From Aptenodytes patagonicus (taxonomy: Eukaryota > Chordata > Aves > Sphenisciformes > Spheniscidae), in the NCBI RefSeq assembly GCF_965638725.1, contig NC_134950.1, forward strand, positions 146,745,636 through 146,809,635: 64,000 nucleotides of DNA, in the 5' to 3' direction. Made by a program: the position numbers and the translations under genes. The notes beneath the pieces are model-generated. The model saw only the letters and a list, made by a program, of their open reading frames with translations. It was not told the origin of the DNA and did no database searches. This document shows positions 35,801 to 49,933 of this stretch, one piece after another. Position 1 is the first letter of the stretch. Every line of letters starts with the position of its first letter.

Positions 35801-38800
35801 TTGTCAATCCGATCTGAATAGCAGGGAAGGTTCAGAAGTCCTTACATATGCAAAAGTTAGATTGTGCCACTGTGACTTCGGTAAAGCATACGATGTCAGC
35901 ATTATATAGAAAAGAATAGAAAAAAGGAGATAAGCAAAAGAACTTCTAGGTGAGCCGAAGAAAGCGTGGGGAAGTTGCAGATGGCAAGAAGGTTATCAGC
36001 AAAGTTCTTCAAGGATCAAGTCATAGGCCCTGAGCTCTCCTTGGATACCAATACAAGTATACATCAAATTATCCCGTGTTTCCATGCTTTGTTCCGCTTT
36101 TGCGATGCATACTGTTTGACTTCAGTACTGTTGAATCGTTACAACTGTTGAGAGCAGCAGGGTCTGTAGCCCATTCACTTAGCAGAGCCTAATATTCAGT
36201 GTGCTGAACTTCCTCAACACACAGCAGGAGGTCAAAGCCAACACCAGGTTAATGTGTAGGCTGGTCCAGAGATGCCAGCAGAGCTACTAACTAATGTTAA
36301 TTCAACTGATGTAATCAATCCACAACTCAACCTCAGAAGAGAGAAATAAAGAAAAACTGGTCTCCTACGTAAGTTGTGAGTTGACATAACATTAGATTTA
36401 TTTCAGCACTGAGCAAGCTCATGCCAACAAGCTCATACCAGCAGGGAATTAAGTAACATTTCAGTTGAAATGTGCCATTGTGCATTTTCTGGAACCTTTT
36501 ATACCAGTAAGTACATGATCACACGTACAGGATGCTAAAAATTACTGAAACTGAATCATTTAAAACTCTAAAGTTTGAGGATATTTAGATGGTTTATTTT
36601 CTAAAGACTTTGCTTCAGAAATGTAGCTGGTCACCTGAAGAGAGACTCTGTTTTGCCAGGGCAGCACTGATTCTATCATCTTTCTTTTGATTTGCGTTGG
36701 CTGCTTAATCACTAGTGGGTGCGCCGTACTTGAACTTAAGCAACGGGGCTGCGGGCACTTCACTGTCAAGCCTGATCGTAGAACAGCACTCTCTTATTTC
36801 TTCACTTCAGACGCTGCTAATCAGTGATGCAGAGGGTGACTCAATTCTTTATCTTCAGTGAATCCTGTTTACGTAAGAGTGTGCAGATGAGTAGTCACAG
36901 AGATATCTATAATTCAGTCATACAAAAGGCTGATAGCATTTTAAAACTCTCCAAACTGATTTATATGTGGTCAATGCATATTCTGAGTTTCATGCTAAAT
37001 AATGCTTCAGTTCCTGCTCTTTCTGTTCCCATTGTGTACTTCAAATATTTGTATATGATAGCTTGAAAATCACAAGGGAACTGCTACATCAAATTATGGT
37101 TTTACCACTCTGTTTCTTTTCTCTCGTGATATAAATCACTAGGTAGCGTGCTGTCATCAACTATAACAAGAAGCAGCCGTAAAATCTCTTTCCAGAACAA
37201 TTTTAAAGCTTCCAGCAACAGTCGTTTGAAATTTGTACTTTATGTGCTGTTTTTCTCAGCCTAGAGAAGAACTAACTTCGGTGGAAATATTTAACAATTA
37301 AGCTGAAATATTTTAGCAACATAGCTTTATTTTAAAGTAGGGTTGAAATAATTAAAAAACGCAAGTCAATTTTCTTCCCTTGCCTTTCCGAACATGCACA
37401 CAACAGTTCATTGCAATGCTGGGAAGCTGGCATAAAGGTCCTTGCAGTTGAAAGAAATAACTACACCAACGTATCCAAGGTCCAGATGTTCTAAAAAATT
37501 GATGTATTACTTTCACAGTTTTATTTAAAAAAAAAAAAAGAAGAGATTTAGCCAATGCCAAGGATACGCCCTTCAGTACAATAAAGTGCCACTAGATGGA
37601 GGTACCTCAATTGCAATAATAAAAAGAATAAGCTGAAGTACAACAGTTCAAAACTCATGCTATAGAAGAACTATCGATGTTGGAAGAATTTTGAGGGAAA
37701 CATTCTATTTTGCCTAAGTTTGGTTGTCAATTAAAAAACTCAAAATCACAGAAATAGCCACTTCTGTCTTTAATCCCATCTCATAAAACTGACTCTGTGA
37801 AACAGCTGTGCTGGAGTCTGTGGGTTTACACGTGGCGTATGCTGCATCTTTGGAATTCTTCCTGAGCCCCTGCAGAATGGAGAACACAACACAATTTTTC
37901 TCTAAACCCCATTTCTATTTAGTCACCAGCTGAAAAAAAATCTGCTGTCCCAGGTACGTGGACAGGGTCTCCGGTTTTAAGGGCTTTCACCTACAACCCA
38001 AGCTTTTATGTAGCTTTCAGGTACATTAGATTTTATGAAGATGGTCACAGATTGACTTTCCTTGACCTTACCTGTTCTGAAATAGAAATTGTAATAACAA
38101 TACTTACCTAATAAACACGACCGGTGTCTTTCTTCATGGTGCTTCCACCCTACAAACTTCCTGTAACATCCTGCAGGATTATTAGTTACCAATAATTTTG
38201 ATGTCTGTCGATTTAAATTCATGGGTTCATCCTTGTTCCAGGTGGCATTCTCCCATAGGTGATGATCCCTCAGTGCTTGACTGACAAAGATGCATAGTGC
38301 CATAAAGGAAAATGAAATATGAAAGTCAGCCTTCAGAACCACTTTCACTTGGGGAGGTGAATTTTTAGATATTATCAAAGAATTTTCACATAAATAGATT
38401 CTTAAGAGAACATTGTTGATGAGGTGGCACTTAAAAAAGATAATTTTTTCTTTGAAAGGATTTTCCTAAGAAAAATCTGTTCCTTAGCATTTTGATTTCT
38501 ATAGTTGTGTTCTGGGAATACCTCATTTTAAGATTACAAATGGTGAGTTTATTGACTAGATTAGGAAAAGCAAGAGGAGCGTGATAAAAACAAATCTGTA
38601 GGATGAAGAAAAGGGATTGAGGGCTGCCGCCAGCGGCTGTTGGAGTAGAATGAAATCACTGTGTCTGCACCAGTATCCTGTGCCACTACCCCTAGATGTT
38701 TTAAGTGGGAATGAAATGACGAGAAGGAATTGATGCCGTGGCCAAGCAGCTGTGCAACTACCTACTTCTTTACGTGCCTTTAAATGCCTTTGAAATTTTG

Positions 38801-41660
38801 GCTGTTTCACTGTGAGATTAATCACGCTAATCAATTTGACAGTGCATAAAGCAAACAAAAAGAGGAAAAGCTTTTCGTAACTTGAAAACCTACCGAAAGC
38901 TATTTTGATTAATGATAGGAAGGAGCTTTCTTAAAGGTAGGTTCCTTGTACAGCCTTCCTAACGCTTTCATCTCCTTGGTTATGAATGCTGCTTTTGAAT
39001 TTCAAGGAGTAATTGCATCTAACACAGCTTTAGCTCCTTTCAGTGATAGAAAGAGTTCAGAGATAAGCTAACTTACTCCAGTCTTCCAGATGTTTTCTTC
39101 TGTATAGCTGTGTAGGGTCAAACATGGCTTACTTTTTTGAAACAAGATTTTGAAACAGTGTTTACATTGCTTAGCTGGAAAGGCTTCCAGAAGATAGCTA
39201 GTTATTCTGAATGTTGTCATTTCAGAGCAGGTTTGTATTTGCCTTTAAGTACTGTATACATTGTTTTCACGACAGAAATGACTACATTTCCACGTGAAGG
39301 AACAGCCTGTTCCTGTCATGTTGTGTTCCACCAAAGCATGTTGTGAAACTCTAGTAGACCCTATTTTACTACATATTTGTCCTATGTTCTCGTCAGCCAT
39401 GCCTTCCTTTAGAGGGAGCAGGTTCTCTGGAACTGGGACTGTTATCATTTACATGCTTGAGTGCTTCAGACATCACGATTCTGGATACATTATTTTTCAT
39501 ATGTGGTAATGTACTGCACAGGAAAATAAATTTTAAATTACAGTTCTGAGCTGTTGGGTGACACTTGAATTCAAGAAAGGAGCGGCTGCAATTTAGTTAC
39601 ATCAGCACTCTCCTGCTGTAGAGCAGACCGCATTCCTTCAGGCAACATCTCACACAGAAGAGTTACCGATGTCAAACTATATACACAACCTTGAAGAGAG
39701 CTGTTGGGTTTGTGCATAGGTTCAGTGGGATTTGATTTCTACATGGACCCAGCGTTGCAGAGCGAAGTGATTTCCTGCTGTGTGCCAGATACAGCATTTG
39801 CGTTGTACTTTGAACAGTAGCCTTTTGAAATTTCATGCCATTAAAGAGAAGGAGCAAAGCTGTGGGGGAGCCCAAGTCTTGCCAGTGCCTCAGATACCTG
39901 ACATTTGCTGTGAACCTTCAAACAGCCTTTACAAAGACGTAAATTCTGTGAGGCAGTCACCAGACCGATGACGTTCAGAGCACTTGTTTTTAAGTAGCAC
40001 TGTGGTACCACTGGCACTGGGCCACAGGAACTCGCAGCCTTTTTCTCTTGGCGAGAGCCATTTCCAGCCTTCAGTAGGTAAGGAGAAAGTAAAACAACTT
40101 CCTTCCATTCTATGCAATAGGAAAAGGGCTGAGACATCCCTTAAGCAGTAGTTCTCGGGTTATGAACTCCTCTTCCCTTGCACAGTAGTCAGCTGCGCTG
40201 AGACACCAGTGAAGTGGGGGACGTCAGTGTTGCAGATCCAATCCTTTAGTGCAGAAGTGGGCACAGGAATCCTGAAACATTTCTGAGGCGTGATCGATAG
40301 CATTGCCATTTTTCATAACTGATTTTGTTGCATATCCCCAGCTGTAGGAATTTGTGACGTAAAGAGAGGCGGCTACATATGGAGTTATAATGACATCGAA
40401 CCGCAGCAGGTTAGAAAGAAACACAGAATTTCAGCGTATTTGCAAAAATGCTTTGAGTTTAATGATGTTGGCTGCTGATGGTTTTACTTTGACAGACTTT
40501 GAATACACTCTAGTACCTTTGAAGGTGAAAGACCGATGACCTTCCTTGAAAGCGAGAATGTTCTTGGAGAGTTTAAAAAGCACGTATGCAATGTATGAGG
40601 AGTTCTCTCAAAAATAATCTGCATTTCAGAATATGACCCAATCCATTTTCCTTGGTGATCTAGGAGGTGATTTGAATGTTGCAAAATCTAAACTTTAATT
40701 ATGTGAGACAAGATAGCTGTAATAATCCTCATCCTTGTAGAATTCAATTTTGAGCAACCTGTCCTGAATTAGGCACAACAGATACCTAGAACAGGGTCCA
40801 GAAATCCAGCTCGCTGAGTGTGGAGTTGTGAGGACTGAGGGAAAGACAGAATTGCAAATTTATGGAAAGAACTTTGCCCTTAGGAGCAGACTTTGCACTA
40901 ACAGGTCATCTTCCATCAAAGGATCTCAAGGCCTTTTACAAATTTTAATGCTGTGGGCTCCCTGACACCCTTGCCAATTAAAATGGTGTTTTTAACCTCA
41001 TTTTACTAGCAGGATATAGAAGTTATTTATATAGTGTACTGGGTCTGGCTTCGTTAACCCACAACATATAGACACATGGAAAATCCACAGCAGCTGGAAC
41101 AAGAATCTGTCTTTATTTTTGGTCTTACACTTCAGTATCTGATGAGACATCACAACTGGTGTATCATAAGAACATGTATGGAAGAAATAATTAGAAATCT
41201 AAGTAAGCTCCTTCATAAGCTTCTCTCTCTCAGAGGAAACGGAGCTCTTCTAAACGTGAGCCTAGTTCCTTAGCACAGAAAATTACTGGCCAGAAATAAA
41301 ACACCAGAAAAGAAGAGTCTTTAACCACTGGCACAGCTGGGCTGCTGCTGGCTGGAAGACGTGGGACATGAACCCCAGTGCGCAGTGTGGAGGCTGGCAC
41401 CAGCCTCTGGAGGGGATGTTGTCAAGTACAAATAAAATGGCTTCGAAAACCTTCCTGGCAACCAAGTTATGGGAGATTTCAAAAAATAGTGTAAAATCGA
41501 TCTCAAGTCAGGGAGTTTCTACAAAAAGGGAACTGGAATAGTGGATGCACATTGTGCCTATAAATTCTGGGCTGCACATCCGTTTTCCATTATTTTGAAA
41601 CGTTGTCTTTGATGGATGTATGTTCTGGTGGGCAGACAGGATTACGGATGGAAACCTGGG
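32861..41660. other. Intergenic region GTPBP10-FAM237B
   Basis: About 8.8 kb of AT-rich sequence between divergent genes. The only element that I can name is the CR1 fragment at about 35020-35730. A possible further CR1 remnant near 35960-36060 is too decayed to be sure. ORFs up to 133 codons lack motifs. Confidence 0.55.
35020..35730 (+). mobile_element. CR1 LINE fragment, 3' part
   Basis: It follows the CR1 3' consensus that I know from birds and other reptiles: the stretch on counting trunk copies, TACAAATACATCAGG, GACACAAGAACAAACGGATA, GAAATTAGAAGAATGTTTCTA, and GCTTGATAAATTTATGA. It is 5'-truncated and diverged. Boundaries are approximate. Confidence 0.7.
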
Positions 41661-42088
41661 TTTATAAAATGGGGAGGGCATTCATGTTACTGATTTGGAC
41701 AAAGATGTGCTATCCATTGTATTTTTGTCCCTCTGAGAGCCCTCTGCCTCTCCCCTTCCTTCACCAAACGCACCCACCCACCCATAGAAATGCAATCTCT
41801 CCAGGTGAGACCCCAGCCCAGGCTCGGCTGACAGTGCCTGCTGCAGAAAGAGGTGGGGCTGCCACAGCCACAGCTCCCTCCCGCCTTTCCCACTGGCCTG
41901 AGTTCATGCTGCTGCTGCTGCTTTGCCAGTGGCAGAGTCATCCCTGTGCAGTGTAATCCCGGCATCCTCGGAGCATCCAGCAGCTGCCGGGCACTTGCAG
42001 CCCATTCGGGAGTTTCTTTCTTTTTCTCCAAGTGACTGACTACTGTTGTTTCAAGGCTACTGTTTTTCATCTCACCACAGAAAACACT
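41661..42088 (+). promoter_or_regulatory. FAM237B: Candidate FAM237B promoter and non-coding exon 1
   Basis: A TATA box (TTTATAAAAT at 41661-41670) is followed by a locally GC-richer 400 bp that ends in a strong donor, ACACT|GTAAGTATA, at 42088/42089. The next plus-strand acceptor with a good pyrimidine tract is that of the FAM237B coding exon at 44661. The link is inference from strand and splice signals alone. Confidence 0.3.
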
Positions 42089-42430
42089 GTAAGTATAACT
42101 TCTACTGTGGCTCTTTAGTTACTGCCTTTGTGAAACTCATCTGTCTTGTACTGAATAGTAGGAGCTATTAGTTCAAAGTCTCTGTTAGGCTTGTTGTGGT
42201 CCTTGCTCCTGTTTGAGGTGTTCAAATGGACACTTAGCATTTTAGGTTTTAGTTGGATTAAAACATGAAATCAAAACAACTTAAAATGTTGGTGGCTTCC
42301 TGGCTGCCGTTTTCCTACTTTGTAGCTAATTTGCTAGTGTGTCCTTCCTCTAAATGCTGGTGCCTAGTGAAGTGGAATTGAGAAGAGAAGCATTTCCATC
42401 ACTGCTTGTTTGCTGGAGCCAGTTTTCTAA

Positions 42431-43017
42431 TGTTGCGGTTTAACCCCAGCTGGCAACTAAGCACAGCCGCTCGCTCACTCCCCCCTGGTGGGATGGGGGA
42501 GAGAATCAGAAGAGTAAAAGTGAGAAAACTCATGGGTTGAGATAAAGACAGTTTAATAGGTAAAGCAAAAGCTGCGCATGCAAGCAAAGCAAAACAAGGC
42601 ATTCATTCACTCCTTCCCATGGGCAGGCAGGTGTTCAGCCATCTCCAGGAAAGCAGCGCTCCATCACGCGTAATGGTTACTTGGGAAGACAGTCGCCGTC
42701 ACTCCGAACGTGCCCCCTTCCTTCTTCTTCCCCCAGCTTTATATGCTGAGCATGACGTCATATGGTATGGAATATCCCTTTGGTCAGTTGGGGTCAGCTG
42801 TCCTGGCTGTGTCCCCTCCCAACTTCTTGTGCACCCCCAGCCTGCTCGCTGGTGGGGTGGTGTGAGGGGCAGAAAAGGCCTTGACTGTGTCAGCACTGCT
42901 CAGCAATAACGAAAACATCCCTGTGTTATCAACCCTGTTTTCAGCACAAATCCAAAACATCGCCCCATACTAGCTACTATGAAGAAAATTAACTCTATCC
43001 CAGCCAAAACCAGCACA
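42431..43017 (-). mobile_element. Solo LTR, sister subfamily with divergent middle
   Basis: Minus orientation, starting TGTGCTGG and ending CGCAACA, flanked by a perfect 5-bp duplication, TCTAA at 42426-42430 and 43018-43022. Its two ends match family A, but about 42562-42735 does not. It has a CRE (42753-42760) and a canonical ATATAAAG TATA box, where other copies have TACATAAA. It carries ATTAAA on the minus strand. Confidence 0.92.
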
Positions 43018-43331
43018 TCTAACAACCAAAGGAAGAGAAGCTTTAATGCATATTCATAAGCTGTCAGGATGCTGAGGCAGGTAATCCTGGTGCCTGCTGA
43101 AGTGTAGCTAGCAAGTGAAGTTTTAGAAAGGATTTAGGTTGGGGAGTATCTGTCTGTCTCATTCCCTTGAGTCCTGAAGGTGAGGTAAAGGAATACATGA
43201 GTTTAGGGACCTCAGATGGCTGCAGCAGTGTAATGGCACATTCAACCTAAAAGTCGTCCCAGAACCCTGAGGCCACAGCAAAAGGGCCTATTTCAAGCTG
43301 TCCAGTTTCCTGACCCAGCTTGGTATGACTG

Positions 43332-43339
43332 TGACGTCA
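43332..43339. promoter_or_regulatory. Consensus CRE upstream of FAM237B
   Basis: The palindrome TGACGTCA lies outside any LTR, 1.3 kb upstream of the FAM237B coding exon. CREB-type sites are common near neuropeptide genes. Function here is inferred. Confidence 0.35.
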
Positions 43340-44640
43340 TTGGTGTCACCTCAACTCTGCCTTCTTATAGACAGTTCACATATATGTTGTATTACCTGGG
43401 GATTATCCTCTCTTTAATTGCATCACTAGGAGTTGCAGAGAGGACGTCAGTGTGTTAACACTTTGAAGACATCATAGACTAACTTTTCATATTGCCAGTG
43501 CCCGAAGATACTCTGAGTGGGAGAGCACACTTGCAATTCTGGCCAAGTTCCCAGTAAAATTTGCACAGTTGCCCAAAACATTGCCTTGTATCTGCACAAA
43601 ACCTCACATCATTTTGTAACTGTATTTTACATTCTGAATTGGCAAGGGCTTTGGAAACTGAGGGAATGAGCATGGCACCAACTATTTGACATAGAATTGA
43701 TTTAGGACACCAAAATAAGGGGCACTGTCTGAGAGTCTTGACTGTAATCTTTTTCTTCCGACTTCTTCCTGTGTTCACTTGTCTTTTTTTTTTGTTTGTT
43801 TTCCCCTTTATGTTTACTCTCCTCTTCCACTGCACTTTATCTTGGAAGGACTGAGAAAAAAATTTATCAGGTGTTTTAGTAATGTTCTGTCTAAACCTGC
43901 TTCGAGTATATGGAATATGCATCACAGGAAAACTGCAGCTTTCCCAAAGAGAATCCATGTACAACAATGACTACATATTCTGTAGCATTGGAAGTTCTCA
44001 TGCCTCCTGTGTTATTACTCTTTCCATCTCCAGTTCTCCAGATAGTTTTCTGTGTTTTGCATATATGCTAGAAATAACTGTGCCAAAAGTTTGCTGAATT
44101 TTCTAACACAAGCCAGAAAGGAATATGCCTTTTTCTGGTCTTGCAACAGCTACTGAATGAGTTTGTAACCTGCCTACGCTCATCCAGTACAGTGTAACGG
44201 CCTGGTTTACTGTTCCTTCATTACCACCTTTCTGAGTTGGACTGTTCCATGAAAGACTGGCTATTTATAACTCTTGTTACTTGTTTGCAATCATTTAAAA
44301 TAGAATACCACTGGGATTCTTTCAGCATCTGCTATTAATCTGATTTTACTGGTGATCTAAGCACAGGAGTTTAAGGGAAGAAGTCTTGAGCTCAAGGATC
44401 AGTTCTGACATAGGCTACGATCACTGCAAACTTTCTGCTTCAGGTTTTCATGTTCTAAACAGCATTAACAATTTCTAGGTGCAAACCTAGCTCCAGCGTT
44501 AGGGTTCATTGACTGGTATTTATTCCATGGTTTGATAAGAAATATTAAGTATTACACAGAACCGCAAAGCATAAATCATCTCTTGAGGTATCCTTGAAAG
44601 TTATGTGAGAATGAACTACATAATGGCAGAATCACTGTGA

Positions 44641-45081
<441 letters not shown>

Positions 45082-48000
45082 TCTGTTATGTACTAACTTT
45101 AAAGTGAACCACTGTTCCATCCTCGTCCTTGACTGTCTAGACAACTCAATACAGACGTTTCCAGTTTTCTGTCTCTACTTGTCAAAAGCATTTACATCTT
45201 TCAATGGTAGCTACTTTCACAATACGTGAGTCAAAAGTAGTTAGGGTACTACATTTCGATATTTAACAAAGTGTAAAAAATGTCGGGTATGCATGTGGGA
45301 GTGTGTGGAAAAGGATGCTGCATTCTCTGTCTATCACTGTGTGCATATAAATGGCATTACAATACTAAAAGTTTCCTGGTATTTGGACTTCATTCTCAAC
45401 TTTGGGGAATCATCCCTCTGTGAGAAGGGAAGCTCAAATCTCTGACCGCTTGAACTCTGTTCTTCCCATTAAAACTGCTGACACATAATGTGATCTCATG
45501 GTCACCGTGAATCGTCAAACAGTGACAAATTCTGACCATCACGGTCTGGCTTGAGTCTGAACTGAGATCATACAGGTGATTGGCTTTATATCTCATTAAC
45601 CAATCCTAGATCTGTGTGCTTCCTTCCTCCTCGGCAATAGACTTTTTTCTGGTGTACCCAGTCAGATGTTTTGGGTTTCCAGACTGAACCTGGAGATCAT
45701 TTAATCCTAGCGTTCCTAACCATATTGCTTGGAAAATAACTACCTTTCTTTCATAATCTTGCAGGGTCTGCTTTCACCAACCCATTTTAGGCCAAAAGGG
45801 GAGAAAATGGAGATACCTCAGCAAGGCAACATCAAAATGAAGGAGCACAAAAGCACAGCATGTACTGTAGATGCTTAGACAAATCCATTGGCATGGTTCA
45901 ACCTTTTTTTTTCTCTGTATAAAGTACTTAATCACTGCTAAACTGAGAAGTACATGAGCTCCCACATTGTCACTCTTGCTTTCCCATCTTGCAATGTACC
46001 AAGGTTGCCTTTTACCCACTGCATGTGTGAATGCTTTTGTGTTTTGAGTCAACACCTTTGTTCTCTCAGGTAAGCTTGCAAGTCTGAACCAGTGTCGTAT
46101 TTTTGTAGAGGCTCATCTTTTCCAATAATTCTCTTTTTTAAAAGTTAATTTTGATGGAAACCCAATATATTTTTATACGTTAAGCAATGGAGAAGATGTC
46201 AACAAACATATTTTATACAGTGTCTTGCACATACAATCAACTTTACTTTAAAGAATTGCAAAAAAGTATGACATCAAGCTAAAGGGAAGGATTATGCTCG
46301 TTGTAATGTCCTGTGCAGTCTAAACTTTGTATTTTCTCACTGCTTAGTCTAGGCTATGGATTAATTAAAGTATTTTTCTATGCAGCAAGGTCTGAATAGT
46401 AGTCACTTTCTTGTCTATTAGCATGTTATTTGCAAAACCACTACTACATTACATTAAGAACAGTACTTTACACAAGACTGCTCTTTATTTACACATTCAT
46501 ACAGGTAAATAAGGTGATACAGTCCATCCCTGTCATAGCAGGCAACATGACAGTTGAGAAGAGACCCATGTATCACGTGGTTTGAAAGAGTGAGAGACTG
46601 GCTTGACTACTGCTGCCATTATAAGAAACCATCCAGCATGGGTAAGCTAATTCAGGGAGATGAACCGTCTAGTTAATCCACTTCTCCTGAGCACAGAAAG
46701 CCTGGGAACAAATGGGAACTCTCAGAGATGCTGACTGCTCTCTGCTTTACTCCTTGGGCAATGCAGCTTGTCCAGTCCCTGTTGTGTTCTAGCCTTTTAT
46801 GAGATCCCAACTGGGTTTAATTATTGTAGGAAACAGTACTTATGCAGTAACAGCATATAAACCTTCATAAGTAACAAGAAATTCATCCCACATAATGCCT
46901 AGCTCATACACAGTTCATAAAATATTCAACAATTCTCATAGATTTGTAAATGTTCATTTAGGTAAATACAATATTGAACTGCATCTTGTAAATATTTCTC
47001 CTACAGTATTCTGGAGAGGGTACAAAAGTAGTGAGAAATTTCTCTTACCCATGAATATCACTGTAAGCTCCTGATACAAAAAAATATTTTAAATACACTT
47101 TTCTTTTGAGCAAATAGAAGGAGTTGTGACACACCCAAACCCAGCAGTTTTAGGAATTGATACATCATGATGAGCAGCTATTTGAGAGCCATCGTCTAAT
47201 CTGTTCCAGCAATATCCAGTTTATAAAGCTGTGTATTGTATTGCATTCGCAACAAATAAAGTGCTTTAACTGTCATAAACCAGATAAATAAATTCCCTTT
47301 GTTCACACCTACAAATAATTTTGTCACCTACAGAAGTGCAAAACTATAATAACATTTTAAAGGTAACGTTTCCCATATTAGTGATATTTTAACTGAATGC
47401 CAGAGCAAGGTATCCTATGCAGTTTTTGAAGCTCCATCGTTCCTCAGAGTGTAAGTCTTTGTTTTAATTAGTTTTCTATAGGAGACAAGGGTGCTTAGCA
47501 TCTACCGTAATTGGCTCCAGAATGCTTGAACAATCTATTGCTGCGGTCACCCTTCAGCGTCTGAAGCCATGGTCCATGGCTGGCTGGCAACATCAAATGC
47601 TGTCTATGCTGCTGTGAAGCCTTGTGTTAGTTTTCATTTATGAAGTATAAATGTAAGCACTTTGGGAAATTCTGTCCCCTTCCTTCTCCAGTCTTTATTA
47701 CAATTAACAAGAGCATTTGCAGCTACTTGCCTGCAACATCGGTGCCTGTAGCAGAAGCACAGGGGGAGGAATGCTGCGGGGCTCACTTTGTGCCCAATTT
47801 AAAGTTTTTACATAAGCATAAACTGATTTCCAGTTAAAAGACCTTTTACATCCATACCTTGGCTACACTGTACTGCTGTAGCTTTTGCTCAGAAACTGGA
47901 AGGACTTTCATGAGTCCTGTATGTTTTTTTGGAAAAAACAGGCCAGTGCCTTGCTGCCAGTAGTAATGAGTCACCCACACATTCACATATATACAAGCAT

Positions 48001-49591
48001 ATCAAAAACCTCTAAATGTCACAGTCTTTGTTCTCCTAGTCAAATATTTATTGTTTGGTTTTAATTGTGAAAAGACAATGGAGCATACTTTCTGTGGCCC
48101 CAGTGTGTAGATATATTTTTCACATTCTCTAAAACAGTAATAAAGTAGCTGAAGAGTTGTCAGAGAAATATAAATAAATGAGCAATACTTTACTTGACAT
48201 GGAGGACTTCAGTTAGATAATCTCTATATACCTTAGCTTACCTTTCTTGCAGGCAGGCAAGAAATACACATACGGGCTTGTTTAATAAAACATACTTAAA
48301 CTTAATGCAGAAAATTTTGGGAAAAAAATGTCATAATGAAACCACATTATACTTACAAATTATCAGTTAGCAAAGGGCCAGCATAAAAATTAAATTAAAT
48401 TAGCATAGCTTGATTTAATTTCTCTAGCTTTAAGTACTAGATGACTGTCCTACTCTACAATGTAATGTTTAACAGACCTGCCCATAAGAAAATGCTTCTG
48501 ATCTTTGGAAACTAAACATGTGGAGATTTCTCTAAAGTTTAAGTACCATTTCATATGGCTGTTTTGTTTTATTTCATTATTTTCTTCAGGTCTTCTTTTT
48601 TATAGAATTTAAGTAGACCATTTTTAAACAAAACTCTCTGCCTTCCTTTTTAATGCCAGCAGTGCTATGTCTTGTTACAGGGACAAACAGATTTTTAAGA
48701 ATTCTTATACACAGGCACCTCCACCATCCCTCTTTCAGGAAGTAAAAAAGGGAGTTGGAAACTAAGTTCTACCTGTTTAGCTCTAATTTATTTCCATTTT
48801 TCAAGCTGGCATTTAACAAAGTGAAAGCTTGTACTTTTCTCAAAACGTTGCTTACGGGCAAAAATGACAGACTCCGTGCCAGAGCTTGTATGTCACAGAA
48901 CCCCCTGCAATGTCACAGAAATTTATGCCATAGCACTGGATAGCAACTGGTTTTAAAATGAAGTAACAGCCTCAGGGAATCTTGCTCTATTGTAATATAG
49001 CAAATTCTGGCTTTGCCCAAGTTAGGAAAGGAGACGATAGCTTAGAAACTGAGTCATCTACAAAAAGGTCTGCTGCTCACAAGTTTGTGTTGCTGTTCTA
49101 GAGGTGCTAGGGTGGAAGAGGATGAGTTCTTATTGGAGACAATATGGGCAAAACCCCAAGAAATAATTAAATAGTAAGATCAGTTCGAGAGCTTGAGAAA
49201 CCCATGAGGACCAGGACATTTCAGCATGTCTCTCCAACAGGCTCAGAGAAACTGTTGGCAGAGACAAGCTTCTTAGTGAGTCTTTAGATGAAAAATGACA
49301 GAATAGAAGTCAGAAGTCCTGATGCTAAAGGCGGCAATTCAAGAAGCAAAATGGACTTGGACAAAAACCACGTGGGTATGGTATCCAGGAAAATGAAGGA
49401 CTGAATGTGTTTATGTGAAGGTTCATCACCCTGCTCAAAGAAAGAGATACTTAAACTGCAATGTGTGGAATGTGTCAATAAGAGATGGAAATCTAAAGAG
49501 TGGACCTACTGATAGTGGATCAGGGTAACCTGACGCTAGCACGCAAAATTATTAGACTCAACATACCTTTGTACTGTACTGTACGGGGTAC
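45082..49591. other. Intergenic region FAM237B-CFAP69
   Basis: About 4.5 kb between convergent genes, AT-rich, with no recognisable gene or repeat. It should contain the FAM237B 3' UTR. A plus-strand AATAAA near 47256 is one of several possible ends. Confidence 0.5.
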
Positions 49592-49597
49592 TTTATT
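49592..49597 (-). terminator. CFAP69: Candidate CFAP69 polyadenylation signal
   Basis: AATAAA on the minus strand, about 160 nt past the CFAP69 stop codon. Confidence 0.5.
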
Positions 49598-49756
49598 AAT
49601 AAATCATCCCCATGTTTATATTAGTTAAGACAAAATATAATTTTACTCTCAAGATGTTCTATGCAATTCATCAAAGGATTACAAACAGATTTTATCTTGT
49701 ATCTAAAATACACATACAGTTAACTAAAATATTAAAAGCACTGTTCAGAACACTAT

Positions 49757-49933
49757 CTATTCTATAGGTACCGAATCTTTCTTGACTGAGTCCAACGTTT
49801 TAACTCTTTTGATCTTTTTTAAGGCTCCTTCACAAACAGAGGGCTTTCTAAGAGCAAGGTCTGTAACAGCCAGTGGCCTTCCAATTAACTGAGGAGGTGT
49901 ACTTTCGACAGTTACCAAGCGACCAGATCCAAT
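49757..49933 (-). CDS. CFAP69: CFAP69 last coding exon
   Basis: 58 codons and stop, IGSGRLVTVESTPPQLIGRP to KKDSVPIE. The acceptor TTTTTCAG is good and phase 0 joins directly to exon J. Confidence 0.9.
   Translation of the reverse strand: MGSGRLVTVESTPPQLIGRPLAVTDLALRKPSVCEGALKKIKRVKTLDSVKKDSVPIE

Noticed and set aside
41603..41956. 117-codon plus-strand ORF upstream of FAM237B
   Set aside because: No domain, low-complexity Pro/Ser/Leu content; more likely part of a non-coding exon or promoter.
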